From the NCBI GenBank assembly GCA_024180945.1, contig JAKSGN010000035.1, forward strand, positions 2,542,001 to 2,606,000: a stretch of DNA of 64,000 bases. The letters run 5' to 3'. The notes under the pieces are model-generated. The model was not told the origin of the DNA, made no database searches, and saw only the letters and a program-made list of their open reading frames with translations. The DNA is from Macrophomina tecta. Lineage: Eukaryota > Ascomycota > Dothideomycetes > Botryosphaeriales > Botryosphaeriaceae. This document shows, piece after piece, positions 12,096 through 24,670 of this stretch. A program made the position numbers and the translations under genes. Each line of letters opens with the position of its first letter. The stretch's first letter is position 1.

Positions 12096-13641
12096 ATGGC
12101 GACCCAACAATCAACCCCCCACCAAGTCATCATCGTCGGCGGCGGCATCACCGGCCTGACGCTGGCCCTTATGCTGCAGCACCTCAACATCGACTACGTC
12201 CTGCTCGAGGCCTACTCGAGCGTGACGCCCAACGTCGGCGCCAGCATCGGCCTCTACGCCAACGGCCTGCGCGTCCTCGACCAGCTCGGCGTCTACGCGC
12301 CCCTGCGCCGCGTCGCGCAGCCCGCCGCACGGCACATCACCCGCGACGGCGACACGGGGAAGAAACTGGCGGAGCTGCCGTGCGGCCCTGCGCTCGAGGC
12401 CCGGCATGGCTACGCCCCGCTGTTCACGGAGCGGCATAGCTTGCTGCAGATCCTGCTCGAGCACGTGAGCGAGAAGGCGCGGATCTTGGTCAACAAGAGA
12501 GTGCAGAGAATCGAGAACTTGGAGCATGGGGTGCGGGTGCATACGGGCGATGGCGACGTCTTCGAGGGGCAGATGGTCGTGGGCGCGGACGGCGTGCACA
12601 GCGCGGTGCGGAGCGAGATGTGGCGGCACGCGCAGGAGCAGGAGCCGAGCGCCATCCCGGCCGTCGACAAGCAGAGTATGTGTATTCTCCGCGCTGCGGC
12701 CGCTCCCTTCTCTTTCGCGCGATGCTGACGACGACCTCTCCTGCTTCTTTTGGCTTTATGCAGACATCAAGTGCGAGTACGCCTGCGTCTTCGGCCTCGC
12801 GAAGCCCACCCCGGGCATCGCGCCGGGCGACGTCATCGCCGTCTCCAAGCAGCACTCGACCGCCGGCTTCATGGGCGGCTACCGCAGCGAGGTCTTCTGC
12901 TTCTGGTTCTGGAAGCTGCCGCGCGCCCAGCACTCCTGCCCCATCGACGCCATCCCGCGCTTCACCCCCGCCGACCAGGAAGCGCAGCTCGCCCGCGCTG
13001 CCGACCTCGTCGCCGCCGATTCGGGTCTGCGCGTCGGAGAGGTCATGCGCCGCCTCGAGCGCAGCGCCACCACCGCCTTGCCGCATTTTGTGCTGAGGAG
13101 GTGGCATTTTGGCCGCGTCGTGCTGGTGGGAGATGCGAGTCATAAATTCAACCCGCTCGTTGGCCAGGGAGGCAACAGCTGCATCGAGTCGTGCGCCGCG
13201 CTCGCGAATGAGTTGGCTGCCACCATGTCGCCGACAGAGCTTGCAGCGCCGGCGTGGCGGCGCGAGAAGCTGGAGCGCGTGTTTGAGGCCGTCGAGGCGC
13301 AGAGGGTGCCCCGCCTTGTGGATATGGTCGAGAGGTGCCAGGTCGCGCAGTACGCTGCGGCGTGGGATACGTGGGCGCTCAAGTTCCTGTCCAGGTACGT
13401 CATGCCGCTGCAGTCGGTGGCGAAGGTCACGGACTTCTATAGCTCGTTCATTACCGGCGGCTTGAAGTTAAAGACGCTGGAGCTGCCGGCCGTGAAGCAT
13501 GAGTGGGCGTATGATGATGAGGTGGCGGATGAGCCGAAGCAGTCGAGCACGGCTGTGTTGTTGACAGCGGCGTCGTTTGCGCTGTTTGCCGGTATTCTTG
13601 CGGCGAGGACAGTTCGGAATGGTGGGAGGATAGGCTTTTAG
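12096..13641 (+). CDS. FAD-dependent monooxygenase with C-terminal membrane anchor
   Basis: Exons 12096-12675 and 12764-13641 are joined by an 88-nt intron (GTATGT...TTATGCAG, CTGAC branch), giving 485 residues. The Rossmann motif VGGGITG (residues 14-20) binds FAD. The DG motif reads MVVGADGVHSAVR and the second flavin motif reads RVVLVGDASHKFNP. The layout is that of group A aromatic or PaxM-like hydroxylases, which use NAD(P)H and O2 to hydroxylate or epoxidise small molecules. The last 30 residues hold a hydrophobic segment (AVLLTAASFALFAGILAA) followed by Arg, so the enzyme is probably tail-anchored to the ER, as PaxM-like enzymes often are. No biosynthetic core enzyme is nearby, so the substrate is unknown. 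Confidence 0.9.
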
Positions 13642-16316
13642 CGTGGTGTCTTTGCTTTGTCCTTGCGGTCTTTCCTATTGATCTGTACCCGGAGAGAAAT
13701 GTTGCATTGCTCAAAGTTCAGGAGAACCTGTTGAGTTAGAAGTAGATGAGATGGCCTTTCAACGGTGTTTGGATGGGGGCTAGAGTAAAATCCGGTGCAA
13801 AAGAGAGGTTTTTTTTTGGGTTCTTTTTTTGTGTTTGTATGTGTGTTGGGGGCGGGTAAATAGAAGTGGAAATTTCAAATGTAGGTTAAGGGCTCAAGGT
13901 CATAGCTCTAATGGCGTATCGTACCGCCATAAATAGCCTCATTATACGGAGTTCTGAGCAAGTCATACAAGCGGCTATTCGGTAAAGAAGGAAAAGCTTC
14001 TGGGGTAAGCGCGATGACAAGGAGGAAACCTTAGGCATAGGACTCTGGCTGGCACATGGGTAGGCGACACTACTAGGCAACGGTGACGACTTACGCTTCC
14101 AGTTGCCAGTAGTATACCACGAACAGGGGGGATCACCTACAGATCGAAAGCAAAAGTCGGCTGACGGGTGTGGTACCGCTGGGAGATGCGAGCGGCGGGC
14201 GGCGCCCAAAGCCTTAGATACTGGCAGAAAACTGCAGGTGTGTAAGCCATAGTATTACCGCAGCATCCCGCCAGGAAGTGGTGGCTATCAGGGGCGGCAA
14301 GCTGCTGCTTGGCATGGCTTGCCTAGTGATGATTCCTTTGGGACTTGTTCTTCGAAATCTTGACCAACGGCAATCCTCCGGCCAAATTTCTTCTCATTCG
14401 CTTGGAAGCAGTCACTCTGGGAAGGAGGGCGGAACGCACAGTCGTCGCCAGCGGAACTGTCGGCATGTTCTCCAAGACAGTGGATTCGGAGCACAGCGGG
14501 TAGGTCGCTGATAGTGCTCCTAACCTGAGGGGGTGGAATGGATGCTGATGGCTCAACCCAAAGATAGACCACTCCGCATATAGCTTGAAGTGATGCGTGC
14601 CCGCAAGGCTGACCGAGTAAAGGAGCTTACCGAGGAGACAGTCTCTCCGGGTACGTTTCTGACAAAGTGCCAAGGGCGACCCCGCACCACGACAACGGTC
14701 CAGGCACGCGCTCTCTTCTCGTTTCCCAGCATCAACACCAGCTTCTCAAGCTTCAAAGCGGCTCAGACCCTGGCCATTCCTATTCCTGGAGTGAGAATCA
14801 TTGCCGTGCAGCTGACAGATCTCCGCACGTGGCCTAGAAGCAGGCACCGACCCTGCGACGCTTTCTGGCCAGCTTTAGCTCCGCTCAGCCTCAGCTTCCT
14901 CCGCTATCCCAATTCGGTCGATGGCTGCCGCCCACAATGGGAATCCGGGCTGAACTTCAGCCGCACAAGGCACGGTAAGCTCTCAGTACGAGCACATCGC
15001 CGCCTGCCAAGCCCGCCGTCCCTCGGAGCTGCGATCCAGAAGCCAGATGACCCCAGATCTCCCTCCACCTCCCGCTCCTTCCCCATGATCCGCTGTCTCT
15101 TGGCGCTGCGAGCCGTCGCCCGGAACCCTCACCGGCTATCATCACGCCTCTTCGACATCCAGATTCCCGGCTATCGAATTGCCGACATCTGCGGCCCACG
15201 AGTCCGGATACGGGCGCCAAGTAACCGGGCCGCATGAGGCTTCGGAAGCCTTGTTCTCGTGCTGGCAAAGGTCCCGACACAAGCTGAGTGCATGCCATCG
15301 ATCTATCTTTGAGAAGGCCGCTCAGCATACCTCCCTTCAACCTGAGTGAGTGCGGTTTGGTCGCCCTGTTAGCCCACCGGAGGTTCCTGTCTCCGCTTAG
15401 CGTTTCTTCGACCCGGCAAGCGCGAGATCCCAGGTACCCATCTCCTTACCGTTCCTAGATTTCTTGGCTCTCAACGGCTCTGTGAAGCGAGGGGCCAGAT
15501 CCTCTTTACGGAACTCGCCATGTGCAGGGACCAGGACATGATCTACAAGCGAGCCCTGGATCCTGGGCCGCTACTGATTCGTCTCCATGCTCATGGTGTG
15601 TGCTGGCAGTCCAGCCGTCCTGCCTGCGGATGAACCTTCTCGGCGCAAGCTACTACAGTTTTAGTCCGCCACGATATGCGCTGCCTGCCTTTAGTGGGAT
15701 TCTTAGCTCGAAGGAATCGATGCCGGTGTATGAATCCACGCAGGGGAAGTGAGCTGGCGTCTGGATGTTGCCTGACCAAACGAGGGGCCGTCAGCCCATT
15801 CTATCTTGATGACACGACTTGTTCGACGATAGGTTCTTCTCAATTTCGTAAGGGTTGCCTTCGTGCAAGAGCCCCGACTCGAATCGTCAGCCCCAATTCG
15901 CTCTCCGGTGATCGGTCAACGCACAACCCTTTTCCCTTTTCCCTTTTCATCACATGTGACTACATCGCCTAATGGTATTTCAGTTCCTTTGGGTGGCGAG
16001 ATCACCACATCTAGCTAATATTCCTCCCGATACCCCGCCCTAATGGCACATGAGGCGAGAAAGCCGGTGATAAGCTAGTACCCGTTCCCGCAGTCGCGAA
16101 CATCCCGCTCCATGTGTTGCTCGATCACTGGGGACATGGGTGGCGTTCCGAACGCCTCTAGACTTCTGCCGACCCGTCAGCCTTTTGAACGGCAATGGAT
16201 TGTCGTCCTTCAGGCATGTGTATATATATCACGAGTCCACAGCTTCCCCATAGTCCTCATCCACCAAGCCTCTCATCTGGTCAGCTTCTTTCCTGAGACG
16301 TTTCGGATCATTCAGC
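13642..16316. other. Long intergenic region (2.7 kb)
   Basis: No supported gene. The best open frame (plus 14590-15237, 215 codons) has no recognisable domain, and overlapping frames on the minus strand are equally long. A short T-rich tract sits near 13811-13830, and three tandem CCCTTTT units lie at 15927-15947. The last 100 nt hold the promoter of the next gene. Confidence 0.55.
16219..16230 (+). promoter_or_regulatory. Probable TATA box of the secreted-protein gene
   Basis: TATATATAT (16221-16229) lies about 90 nt upstream of the start codon at 16317, a usual spacing for a strongly expressed fungal gene. The call rests on motif and position. Confidence 0.5.
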
Positions 16317-18407
16317 ATGCATTTCCTCGTTCCATCCCTTGCCTCTCTGTCGTGGGCAGCTCTTGCCCACGCAGCGGTAGATCCTTTGTTTGTTACTGGC
16401 AGAATCTCAGCGTAAGTCCATCAACGACGTGTTGCTTGGGATCCATGCTAACAACTTCCAAGTATGAGTGCATCTGGGACTGCTGATAATTCTGGCGGTG
16501 TGATAGAGGTCAACGGCTACAAAATCACGGTCCCAGACAACTTGATCGTTCAGTTGCCAGCCGCATGGGTGCCCTGGAAGACGGTCGCCGGTAGCCCATG
16601 GGGTTCTTATGACGTTGCAATCAGTGGCAACATCGTCGACGGAACCCCGATTGCCGGACAGATTGAGCTTACCCAATCGCTACTCAATGCTGGCAACGGC
16701 GTCATTGATAAAGTCAACGTTGGTGGTAATTCTTTCACCATCGTCGGTGGCCCGACTGTCGTCCTGAACGACCCGAATGCTGTTTACTCAAACGGCTACA
16801 ATGGCAACCCTCTTTTCACGGCCGATGATGAGAACCCCAGCATCACTGCTTTCTCCGGCTTCCCCATGTGCATTCCCCGGTCTACAAGCGATCCTCTTTG
16901 CCCAGCATCTAACCGAGAAGGCAAGACGTCCAACCCCGGCTCCCACACCTTGTAAGTCTTAACTATGTCAGCATCTCCAGTTCTGCATACTGACAACATC
17001 AGCGCCGCTCCCGATGCGTTGGTCATGGCACCCTTCCTTCCGGGAGACTACGTTGAGTTCTCCGGAATCTTCGACGGTGGCGTTGTCTACGCCTACGAGG
17101 TTGTTGCGGCCAACGTCCAGATCACCACCAGCGGTAGCAAGGGTCAGCCCGTGTATATTCGGATGGAGGATGCCATCATCGGAGTTTTTGATTCCACAAC
17201 CGGTGTTGCCGCAAATAATGAGTTCGGAGATACCAGATTCATTGGCTATACCTCCGACTCGGACAACGCAGGCGCCGCTGTTACCATCAGTGCTGTTGAG
17301 GTCGATCGCTGCACTGGTGAGGAGACCTACCGCACGGTGGGAAGCGCTAGCTTAAAGGCCGGCGACGCTCGCAACAAGTTCATCTGGCGCACCGACTCCA
17401 CCACGATTTCGAGCTATACTAGGGAATACCGCATCACTACTGCCGCTGGAATCCAGAAAACGAAGAACGGCATCTTTGCTGGACAGTACGTCCAGCCAGT
17501 TACGGAGTGGATTTTCCCTGAGCCCACCGTGCCTGGTATCAAGGCTCCGGCGCTCAACTTTAACGTTTTCAATCACCTCGCCAATGGAATTTCCCAGGAC
17601 AACATCCAATTTGGCCAGTTGAAGCCCTGGCCTGGTGCGTCTGCTCCCAGCGCCCCTGGTGCCTGCAGTGCCACGACTCCCAAACCTTCCACCTCCGGTA
17701 CTTCTCCTCCCGCTTCTACTGCCATTATCACCACTCCCAAGGCTAATGTCGGCCCACCGGTCACCTCCATCCCCGGTGCTCTGGTTTCTCTGAGCGCCAA
17801 GGACGATAGCGGCAACGACGCGTCGACCCTCAGCTACAGCTGGAAGCTTGTCTCCACCGACGGCGAGGCCGTCACGCTCGACTCGACTACCACCTCCAGC
17901 CTCTCGTTCAACGTTCCCGCTCAGAAGAACGACGTAGTCAAGCGCGTCTTCAGCTGCAATATCACCGCCACCGACTCCTCCGGAAAGGCCCTGTGGAACG
18001 CGGCTAGCGTCACCGTCACGACCGACAATAAGCTTGCCGACAAGGTCGATATCCTGACCTACACCCACACCTCGCAGCAGGGTGGCACCATCAACATCGT
18101 CGCCCAGACCAACGTCCTCCCCGACAAGGCCAAGGACGCCGCCGGCGCGACGCTGTCCCTGCAATTCGGCAACGCCGCCGGCGCCGCAAATAGCTTCGTG
18201 GCTGCCACTGACTCCAAGAACGCCGCTATCGCCGGTGTGTACCAGGGCAGCGGCAAGTGGAGCTTCGGTGCCAGGAGCGTCAAGAAGCCCGGCAGCATCA
18301 GGGTCGTCTCCAGCAGGGGTGGTAATGCGGTGTTGACGGCCACCACAGCCAAGAAGAGGAGCCTGGGTGGCTCGGCTATGTCGAGGCTTGACCTTGTTGA
18401 GGAGTAA
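16317..18407 (+). CDS. Secreted protein with Ser/Thr/Pro linker and Ig/PKD-like region, unknown function
   Basis: Three exons (16317-16411, 16463-16951, 17003-18407), with two 51-nt introns, encode 662 residues in a continuous frame. Exon 1 supplies a signal peptide (MHFLVPSLASLSW..., cleavage probably after AHA). The N-terminal 300 residues are beta-rich with NLIVQLPAAWVPWK, GNIVDGTPIAGQIELTQ and PFLPGDYVEFSGIFDGG. A linker rich in Ser, Thr and Pro (about residues 425-460) leads to a beta-sandwich-like part (SYSWKLVSTDGEAVTL, VFSCNITATDSSGKALW) resembling PKD or Ig-like folds. I know similar conserved hypothetical proteins in moulds but no assigned activity. No GPI signal is evident; the end is KKRSLGGSAMSRLDLVEE. 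The splice of exon 1 to exon 2 is phase-consistent and explains the otherwise missing signal peptide. Confidence 0.85.
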
Positions 18408-20055
18408 GTCAAACATGTCTGTCTCATGCAGCGGTTCTTGTTTTGTAAATACGGGGATGGGGAAGGGTGCGTTATTTGGCTCCTTTGGACACACGCTCCT
18501 TAATGTATATATGGGCGGGGTTGACGACGATTATCATGCGAAAAACGTTGCGTATAAAATGATATAGAGATTTAATACACATACGAAACTACTATCTCTT
18601 GGCTTTCATCCATCTGCTTGATTAATTGGTGCATTCTCGGCGTCTCCGCAAGGGAAACAATCTGCAGCACAATTGTACAGAATGGGGATGTGAGCCAGGT
18701 AGTCGACTCGTTCTTCAAATGGCTTGAATCTCCTTCTGGGTCTGAGATATCTCAGTCAAGTCATATTGGCCAGATATTCCTCTCCGTAGCTGAAGATAAC
18801 AGATAGTACTTCCTAACGGAGCAGGCCCGTGGAGACTGGAAGCAGTCATCCGGACTATATTCTATAAAACAGAGGAGAGATATTTATTCTCTAGGCAATT
18901 GCTACGCCTCCACACGAGCTTGCGAAGATTGGAGGGATGAGGATCCTGGGTCAACATAGACACCAGTACTTTGTCGGTAACCATTCGGAGGAACAGGCGT
19001 TCAAGGTCGTAGGGAGGCAAGATGACCGGATGAGTTGCCATGCCATGCCATGCCGCACCAGGCAGCAGGTGCAATTCAAAAGTCCAGAAGCATCAAAGGA
19101 CTTCCAGCACCATTGTTTCCCCGTCTCCATAGCACATTGCTCAAACGGCAAAATCTCACACACCTCTCCGGCCTTCCAGTATTCGAGGAATAAAAGAAAA
19201 AGGTCCGTGTCAAGCATTTGGAGCTCCAAAGCTGCAGCGACCGACCACTCATCGACCTACACATAAAACGACCATTCCCAGTCCCCGAAATCAGTTCCGA
19301 CCGAAAGTTCGCCATCGAGCTCATCTTCACACCCCACGATGCTCTCAGCCGAGTCATAACTGGCCGTAGTACACGCCCGCACCTCAGCTTCCCCGAGCGC
19401 TTCGATGCGTGCGGTATCGAGCTCAGATCCATTTTCCCTAGAGAGCCGGTCAGACGTCCGAGCCGGCACCCCGTCACAGAGAAGCTCAGCGAGAATCAAG
19501 CCGAAGAAGAGGGTTACAGCTGTTCTAAGCCCATACTCTCCGCTCGCAACGTTGTACTCGGGTCGCGGCTAGAGCATCACTTTGGTCATGAGCCCGACTA
19601 TTGGTTGGTAACCCGAATTTATGGTAGTTGACAGGAAGACAACTTGGCCGAGGATACTAAGCACGCCTCATGGATTGGAATTCTCAATTTCGAAGACATA
19701 CGATCTCAGGCTTAACCATTGTTCTACAGCTGTTGGCTTGAAGAGATGAGGATGGATGGCTTTTGCGGCGTCAACGTCACCAGCTGCCTTGCAGTCGGAA
19801 TTCTGGGATGCCGGTATGGTTATCCGTTTCATGGAGGCCGCGAAAGTCCCTGTGAAGATGGGGCCAGATGGGACAGATGATATCATACAAATTTCCTGAA
19901 TAATTTCACTAGTTCAATCAGCTCGTTGGAAGTTAGATAGCAAATCTATTCTTTAGACCCACATCTACAGTAGCAACGGGGGTCAGGAAGCCAAACGCGG
20001 TCGGGCTGAACCTCTTTCGTCACCCAATAACCGCAACCGTGTGCATTGTTCACCC
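18408..20055. other. Intergenic region between convergent genes (1.6 kb)
   Basis: It separates the 3' end of the secreted-protein gene from the 3' end of the NAD kinase gene. A pair of overlapping frames at 19218-19631 (plus) and 19257-19499 (minus, ending DFGDWEWSFYV) is the most protein-like part, but neither has a family match, a partner exon or a start that I can support. Confidence 0.5.
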
Positions 20056-21674
20056 TCATTTTTCCCACTCTTTGAAGCTCTTTTGCCTCTGCCTGCTATT
20101 CCAATTCAAAGTCCTCGAGATGCTGTCTATCCAATCCTTTCCTCTCCTTTCCAATGGCAGGACACTTGGAAACGGGAATCTGCTGGCACTCACGGTGACA
20201 TAATCGCCAGGCTTGAGCTCCACTCTTTCCCTTCCGTCAAAACTGGCCCAGGAGCTGGTGCGCGCGTCGTACGGGACCCCGGCACGTAGTACGATGGTGT
20301 CGGGCAGGACGATTGGCCGGAAAGATAATGTGTGCGCACAGATAGCTGTGAGGAGAATGACAGGATTGTCGGGATGGCAGAGAGAGCCACCAGCTGCGAG
20401 ATTGTAGGCGGTGCTACCCGTGGGTGTAGCAATACAAATGCCATCTGCCTGGACGCTGGTATAATGCTCATCGTCGCCGAAGATCTCGATAGAGGACATA
20501 GCTGGGGGAATTTTAGGTCAGCCGGCAGTCGATTAATGGTGAGAAATACTTACTTGGATTTGGCCCACGGTCAATCACAACTTCATTGAGGATGTTGTGA
20601 GTGCCGTCGGGACGGTGAGTATGAGCATCTTCACACTCCTCTCCTATCAACTCCTCGACTAGGTCTAGGCCCGAGTCACTGTTCTTCTTATGCTTCTGAG
20701 ACCGCATAACGGTAGCTTCGAAACGAAGTCGTAAGCTGACGGTGATACCGTCCTTGAAAGCTTTCGTCAAGGTGTCCGGGTAAGAATCATAGTCGAACTT
20801 GGTCAGAAAACCAAGTGAACCAAGTGAGAAAGCCAGCACGGGAGGCACTACACGTTGGAACAGCCAGCTCGCGTACAAGACCGTGCCATCGCCGCCAAGC
20901 TGGGAAGGAGGATCTACCATTAGTGCATGGACTTGGTGGGATATTTCCCGACGAAAGTGCACTCACGGCCAAGACGATATCCCATGTCTGCGGCTTCTGC
21001 TGGCACAGTTCCACCGTCCAAAATCTCAACCGATGCTTATACGAGTCGTTGTCCCCGACCAACCCGTTCGTATCAAAGATCTTATTCTCCTCCAGCGTCT
21101 TCTCCACGTATCTGCATCACCGTCAGCACTCCCTTCCACCCAATACCTAGGCCCAGTCCACTTACATCTTGTAGTTCGCATCCTGCGCCAGCAACCACCC
21201 CGCCACCTCCCTCGTGTTACTGATCAACGTCTCATCGTGCGCCTTCGCCAAGATGAACACATTGCGCACGTTCATCTTGATGCGTATATGCGCCAACTTC
21301 TTGGCCAGCTCCCTGATCCCGAACGCCATGTCCGAGATCTGCTTCTTCGTCAGCAGCCTGCTCTGCACCGCGGCCTCGGCCTCGCTGGCGGCGCCGCCAT
21401 CCGGATTTTTGTCCGCGACCCTTTCCGACTTGAGCCCTTCGTACGACGGCGCTTCGCCGTTCCTGTTGTTACTGTCGCCGCTCCAAGAAGGCGAGATGCT
21501 TGACTCGAACGCGGCGTCGCGATGCGGCTCGATCAGCGAGTGCACGAAGCAGTTGGTCGGCTTGCGGTGGTGGCGCGGGCGCGGCGCCTGGCTGGGGACG
21601 AGCGAGGATTTGCGGCGGTGGACCGCCTCGTTGTCGAAGACGACCTGCGTTTGGTTGCGCTCAGCGGCTGCCAT
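20056..21674 (-). CDS. NAD kinase (ATP-NAD kinase), UTR1/YEF1 type
   Basis: Four exons (21674-21166, 21111-20967, 20899-20554, 20501-20056) with 52-67-nt introns encode 481 residues from the ATG at 21674. The enzyme phosphorylates NAD(H) to NADP(H). The nucleotide motif LGGDGTVLYASWLFQ begins directly after an exon junction. Further signatures are FSLGSLGFLTKFDY, NEVVIDRGPNP and GICIATPTGSTAYNLAAGGSLCHP. The N-terminal part carries the fungal CFVHSLIEPH segment. The 5' end is unsettled: a frame starting MEPSQPARNPPHMGN at 21956 could be joined from 21782 to 21667 with a weak donor (GTTGAA), giving 537 residues. The kinase core is certain and the cytosolic type likely, as no targeting peptide is obvious. 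Confidence 0.92.
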
Positions 21675-22592
21675 GGTCGCAGAGAGCGTCGGAGAGAGGG
21701 GAGAGATCGTCATCGGATTACTCACTTCAAGGGCATTCTGGGCTTCTGAGTCACTGGGGACGCGGTCATTGTCCTTTCAACCTCCCAAGCGAGGGTCAGT
21801 ATTGGAAGGCGTGGGGTGGTGTAGACGAGAAAAAGCAGCGGCGAGGGGGGAGGGGCGGAAGGCGGGGTCTGGCATGTTTGTGTTGTCGATAGGTACCTCG
21901 TCGTCCGAACGATTACCCATGTGCGGCGGATTGCGCGCGGGTTGCGATGGCTCCATAGCGTTGTTGTTGCGTGTAGACTTGTCCGGCGGGAACGACACTT
22001 CGTACCTGCTCTGGGTTTTCTGTATTATCTCCATCCCGCGCAGAGCCTGGATCGCGGGAGTCGAGCAGGGAATCGCGGAGAGGGAGGCGGATGATGTAAT
22101 CCTGACTCGTGAAGCAATTCGCTAGTCCGAAGTCCTGAATCGCTGACAGAACAAGCGCTCCCACCTTTGTCAGACGCTTGCAGAAGCTGGCGCACATTGG
22201 TAATGGCCATGAGGGCGCCGTTGACTTTATATATTTGCATCAGGGCAATCGGTTCCGGGGCGCTCCATGGCTCCAGCGCTCCGGACCCTCTCCGGCCGAT
22301 CACCAGCGGCCCCGCCCAGATCTTCCCATGGTGTATACGGTGTGCCGTCCAACTGCCAATCTGAAAGAGGTTATTCAGAGCAATCAAGTTACCATTCGAG
22401 ACAAACTTGCCACTTGCGCCAAGTGTTACATGAAGTTTCGTTTTTCATTTATCTGTTGAAGACTATTGGCGTTATTTCTCAGCTGTGGCGCTCATCCTTT
22501 TGTCCAAACGGTCCCGCCCAATCTCTAAACCATAAACTCCGTAGATTTTGATCTTCAGGTTCTCTTTCGCCCGTACACATGCGTATACACGT
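21675..22592. other. Region upstream of the NAD kinase gene
   Basis: It holds the NAD kinase promoter, a possible 5' coding exon (21956-21782, minus) and the 3' flank of the adenylosuccinate lyase gene. A TTTATATATTT block at about 22225-22235 is a candidate TATA element for the NAD kinase gene. No other gene is seen. Confidence 0.5.
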
Positions 22593-24670
22593 CTAGACGT
22601 GGAGATCCGCGACGTCGGCGATCTGAACCTTGCCCTCATACTTGGCGAGCGCACGCACGACCTCGCCGCCAGCGCCTGTTATTGTTGCACAGTTAGTTTC
22701 CACATGACTAAAAATGGATGCGCTAGTACGAATGTTTGACATACCGGTGAACTTCATGACTTGCTCGGGAGCTCTGCCAATGAAAGTGCTGGGGTCCAGG
22801 AGGCTGTCGATCTCATCGAGAATCTTGGGTGCGTTAGTATTGCGTGTCCCGCGGTGATTCATATTATCCTACTCACAGGCTCGAAGAACTTTGTGTCCTT
22901 GACACGCTGGATCAGGTCATTCTGACCACCCTGACCCTTGACGACTTGGCTGGCCTGATGACTGAGGACACGGATCTCCTCATGCGCATCCTGCCTGCTG
23001 TGGCCCTTGGCTACCATGGCCATGATGAGGTTCTCGGTGGCCATGAAGGGAAGCTCCTGCATAACACGGCTCTCAATGACCTTGGGATATACGACCATTC
23101 CAGAGGAGATGTTGTCGAGGAGAAGGCAGCATGCGTCAGCGGTAAGGAAGGCCTCCGGAAGGGTAATACGGCGGTTGGCACTGTCGTCAAGGGTACGCTC
23201 GAACCACTGGGCAGAGTAGGTGTGCAGAGCGTTCTGCGGGAGAGTCTGGAGGTGGCGACCCAGACTGCACATACGCTCCGAGCGCATGGGGTTACGCTTG
23301 TAGGCCATGGCAGAAGAGCCGATCTGGTCCTTCTCGAAGGGCTCCTCGAGCTCCTTGAATGATGCCAGGTGACGGATGTCACCACCTATCCTCTCACATG
23401 TAGCACCAAATGAGCCGAGTACGTTGACAATGTCAGCATCGACTTTCCGGGAGTAAGTCTGCGAGGTGATGGTAAACGCCTCGCGGAAGCCGCTCTTGAA
23501 AGTGACTAGCTCATCGAGCCTCTCAACCTTGTCGTGGTTACCGTTAAAGATCTGAAGGAAAGAGGCCTGAGTACCGGTGGTGCCCTTAACACCTCTGAAC
23601 CTCATATCGTCACGAGCCCTCTCTAGGTTCTTAAGATCCATCAAGAGGTCTTGAATCCAAAGACAGGCGCGCTTCCCAACGGTGGTCAATTGTGCCTTTG
23701 ACGGGCCCAGTTAGCATCTCTCCAGAAGAGGAGGCTATCGAATACATACGGGCTGAAGGTGAGTGTAGGCCAGGCAAGGAAGAGAAGCATACTGCTGGGC
23801 AAACTTGCTCAGCTTGTGGATCGCACCACAGATCTTGTGGCAGAGCATGTCCAGGGCATCGCGATAGAGGATGAGGTCGGCGTTATCAGTAACGTAGCAG
23901 GAAGTTGCACCCCTGGATAGCACGGTGTTAGCCTTGGAGACAGCTGATACAGCTTATCTGAGTAGCCAAAGCCAACCCACGAATGCCTATCGTCAATCTC
24001 AAGATCAAGGCCTGGCGCTACTGTAGCACTGCTGCGCAGGAGACCTTGCAAGAAGGATGTGCAATAGCAGCATCATGGTCTGCCTCGCCTATAGCACACC
24101 ACATAATTTCCACCCCGACGGTATTCGGGTGTTTGTATAAGGAGAGACCGTACCAGTGAATTATGCCAGCAGCGGCGGGAGCAACAAGCCCGAAAGTGTG
24201 GACGTGAGCCATGACGTCGTGTCTCCGGCGCTTCTCCTCCTCAGCAGCGATAGGAAACTCCTCGTCCTTGATAGTCAAGTTCGCACGCATTTGATCCAGA
24301 GCGTCGTCCGAAATTTCCAATCCAAGCTCCTTCTCGGCCTCAGCAAGGTAGAGCCAAAGCTTGCGCCATGTTGTGAAGCGGGTACGAGGCGAAAAGAGTT
24401 CCTTCATCGCCGGACCTATTCCGATTTTGGTTCCTTGTCAGTCATGCCGCGGGGCAGTGTTTTTGGGGGTCTCGCTCGGGAGATAGGCAGCGTACTCGAG
24501 TACCGCGAGTTCAGCCTGTAGTAGCAACTCAATTAGCTTACGCTGTGACGCTGGAAGCTTGAGAATTCTTACGGAGTTTGGTAGATCTGTCGGTAACGCG
24601 CTGTTAGCGATCATGACTAGGCAGGCAAGCGTGCGCACAGCGGAAGCGGACTCACGCTGTTTTCCGACAT
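22593..24670 (-). CDS. ADE13: Adenylosuccinate lyase
   Basis: Eight exons (24670-24656, 24586-24573, 24515-24496, 24415-24154, 23912-23750, 23695-22877, 22823-22745, 22675-22593) encode 484 residues, matching the roughly 480-residue family. The enzyme releases fumarate from SAICAR and from adenylosuccinate in purine synthesis. The family signature reads [15 protein letters not shown]. The N-terminus MSENSIYQTPLNSRYSS is split over three tiny exons of 15, 14 and 20 nt. Other diagnostic pieces are [11 protein letters not shown], the reconstituted [17 protein letters not shown] and [14 protein letters not shown]. All seven junctions keep phase and have GT-AG ends. Introns are 53-241 nt. The ATG at 24670 begins the first 15-nt exon, so automated predictions may start too far downstream. 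Confidence 0.95.

Noticed and set aside
14590..15237. 215-codon open frame in the 13.6-16.3 kb spacer
   Set aside because: No recognisable domain, no splice partner and Arg/Ser/Pro-biased composition typical of GC-rich shadow frames.
19218..19631. Overlapping protein-like frames on both strands
   Set aside because: Neither has a family match or a supported start; the minus frame ending DFGDWEWSFYV is the better of the two but too short to call.
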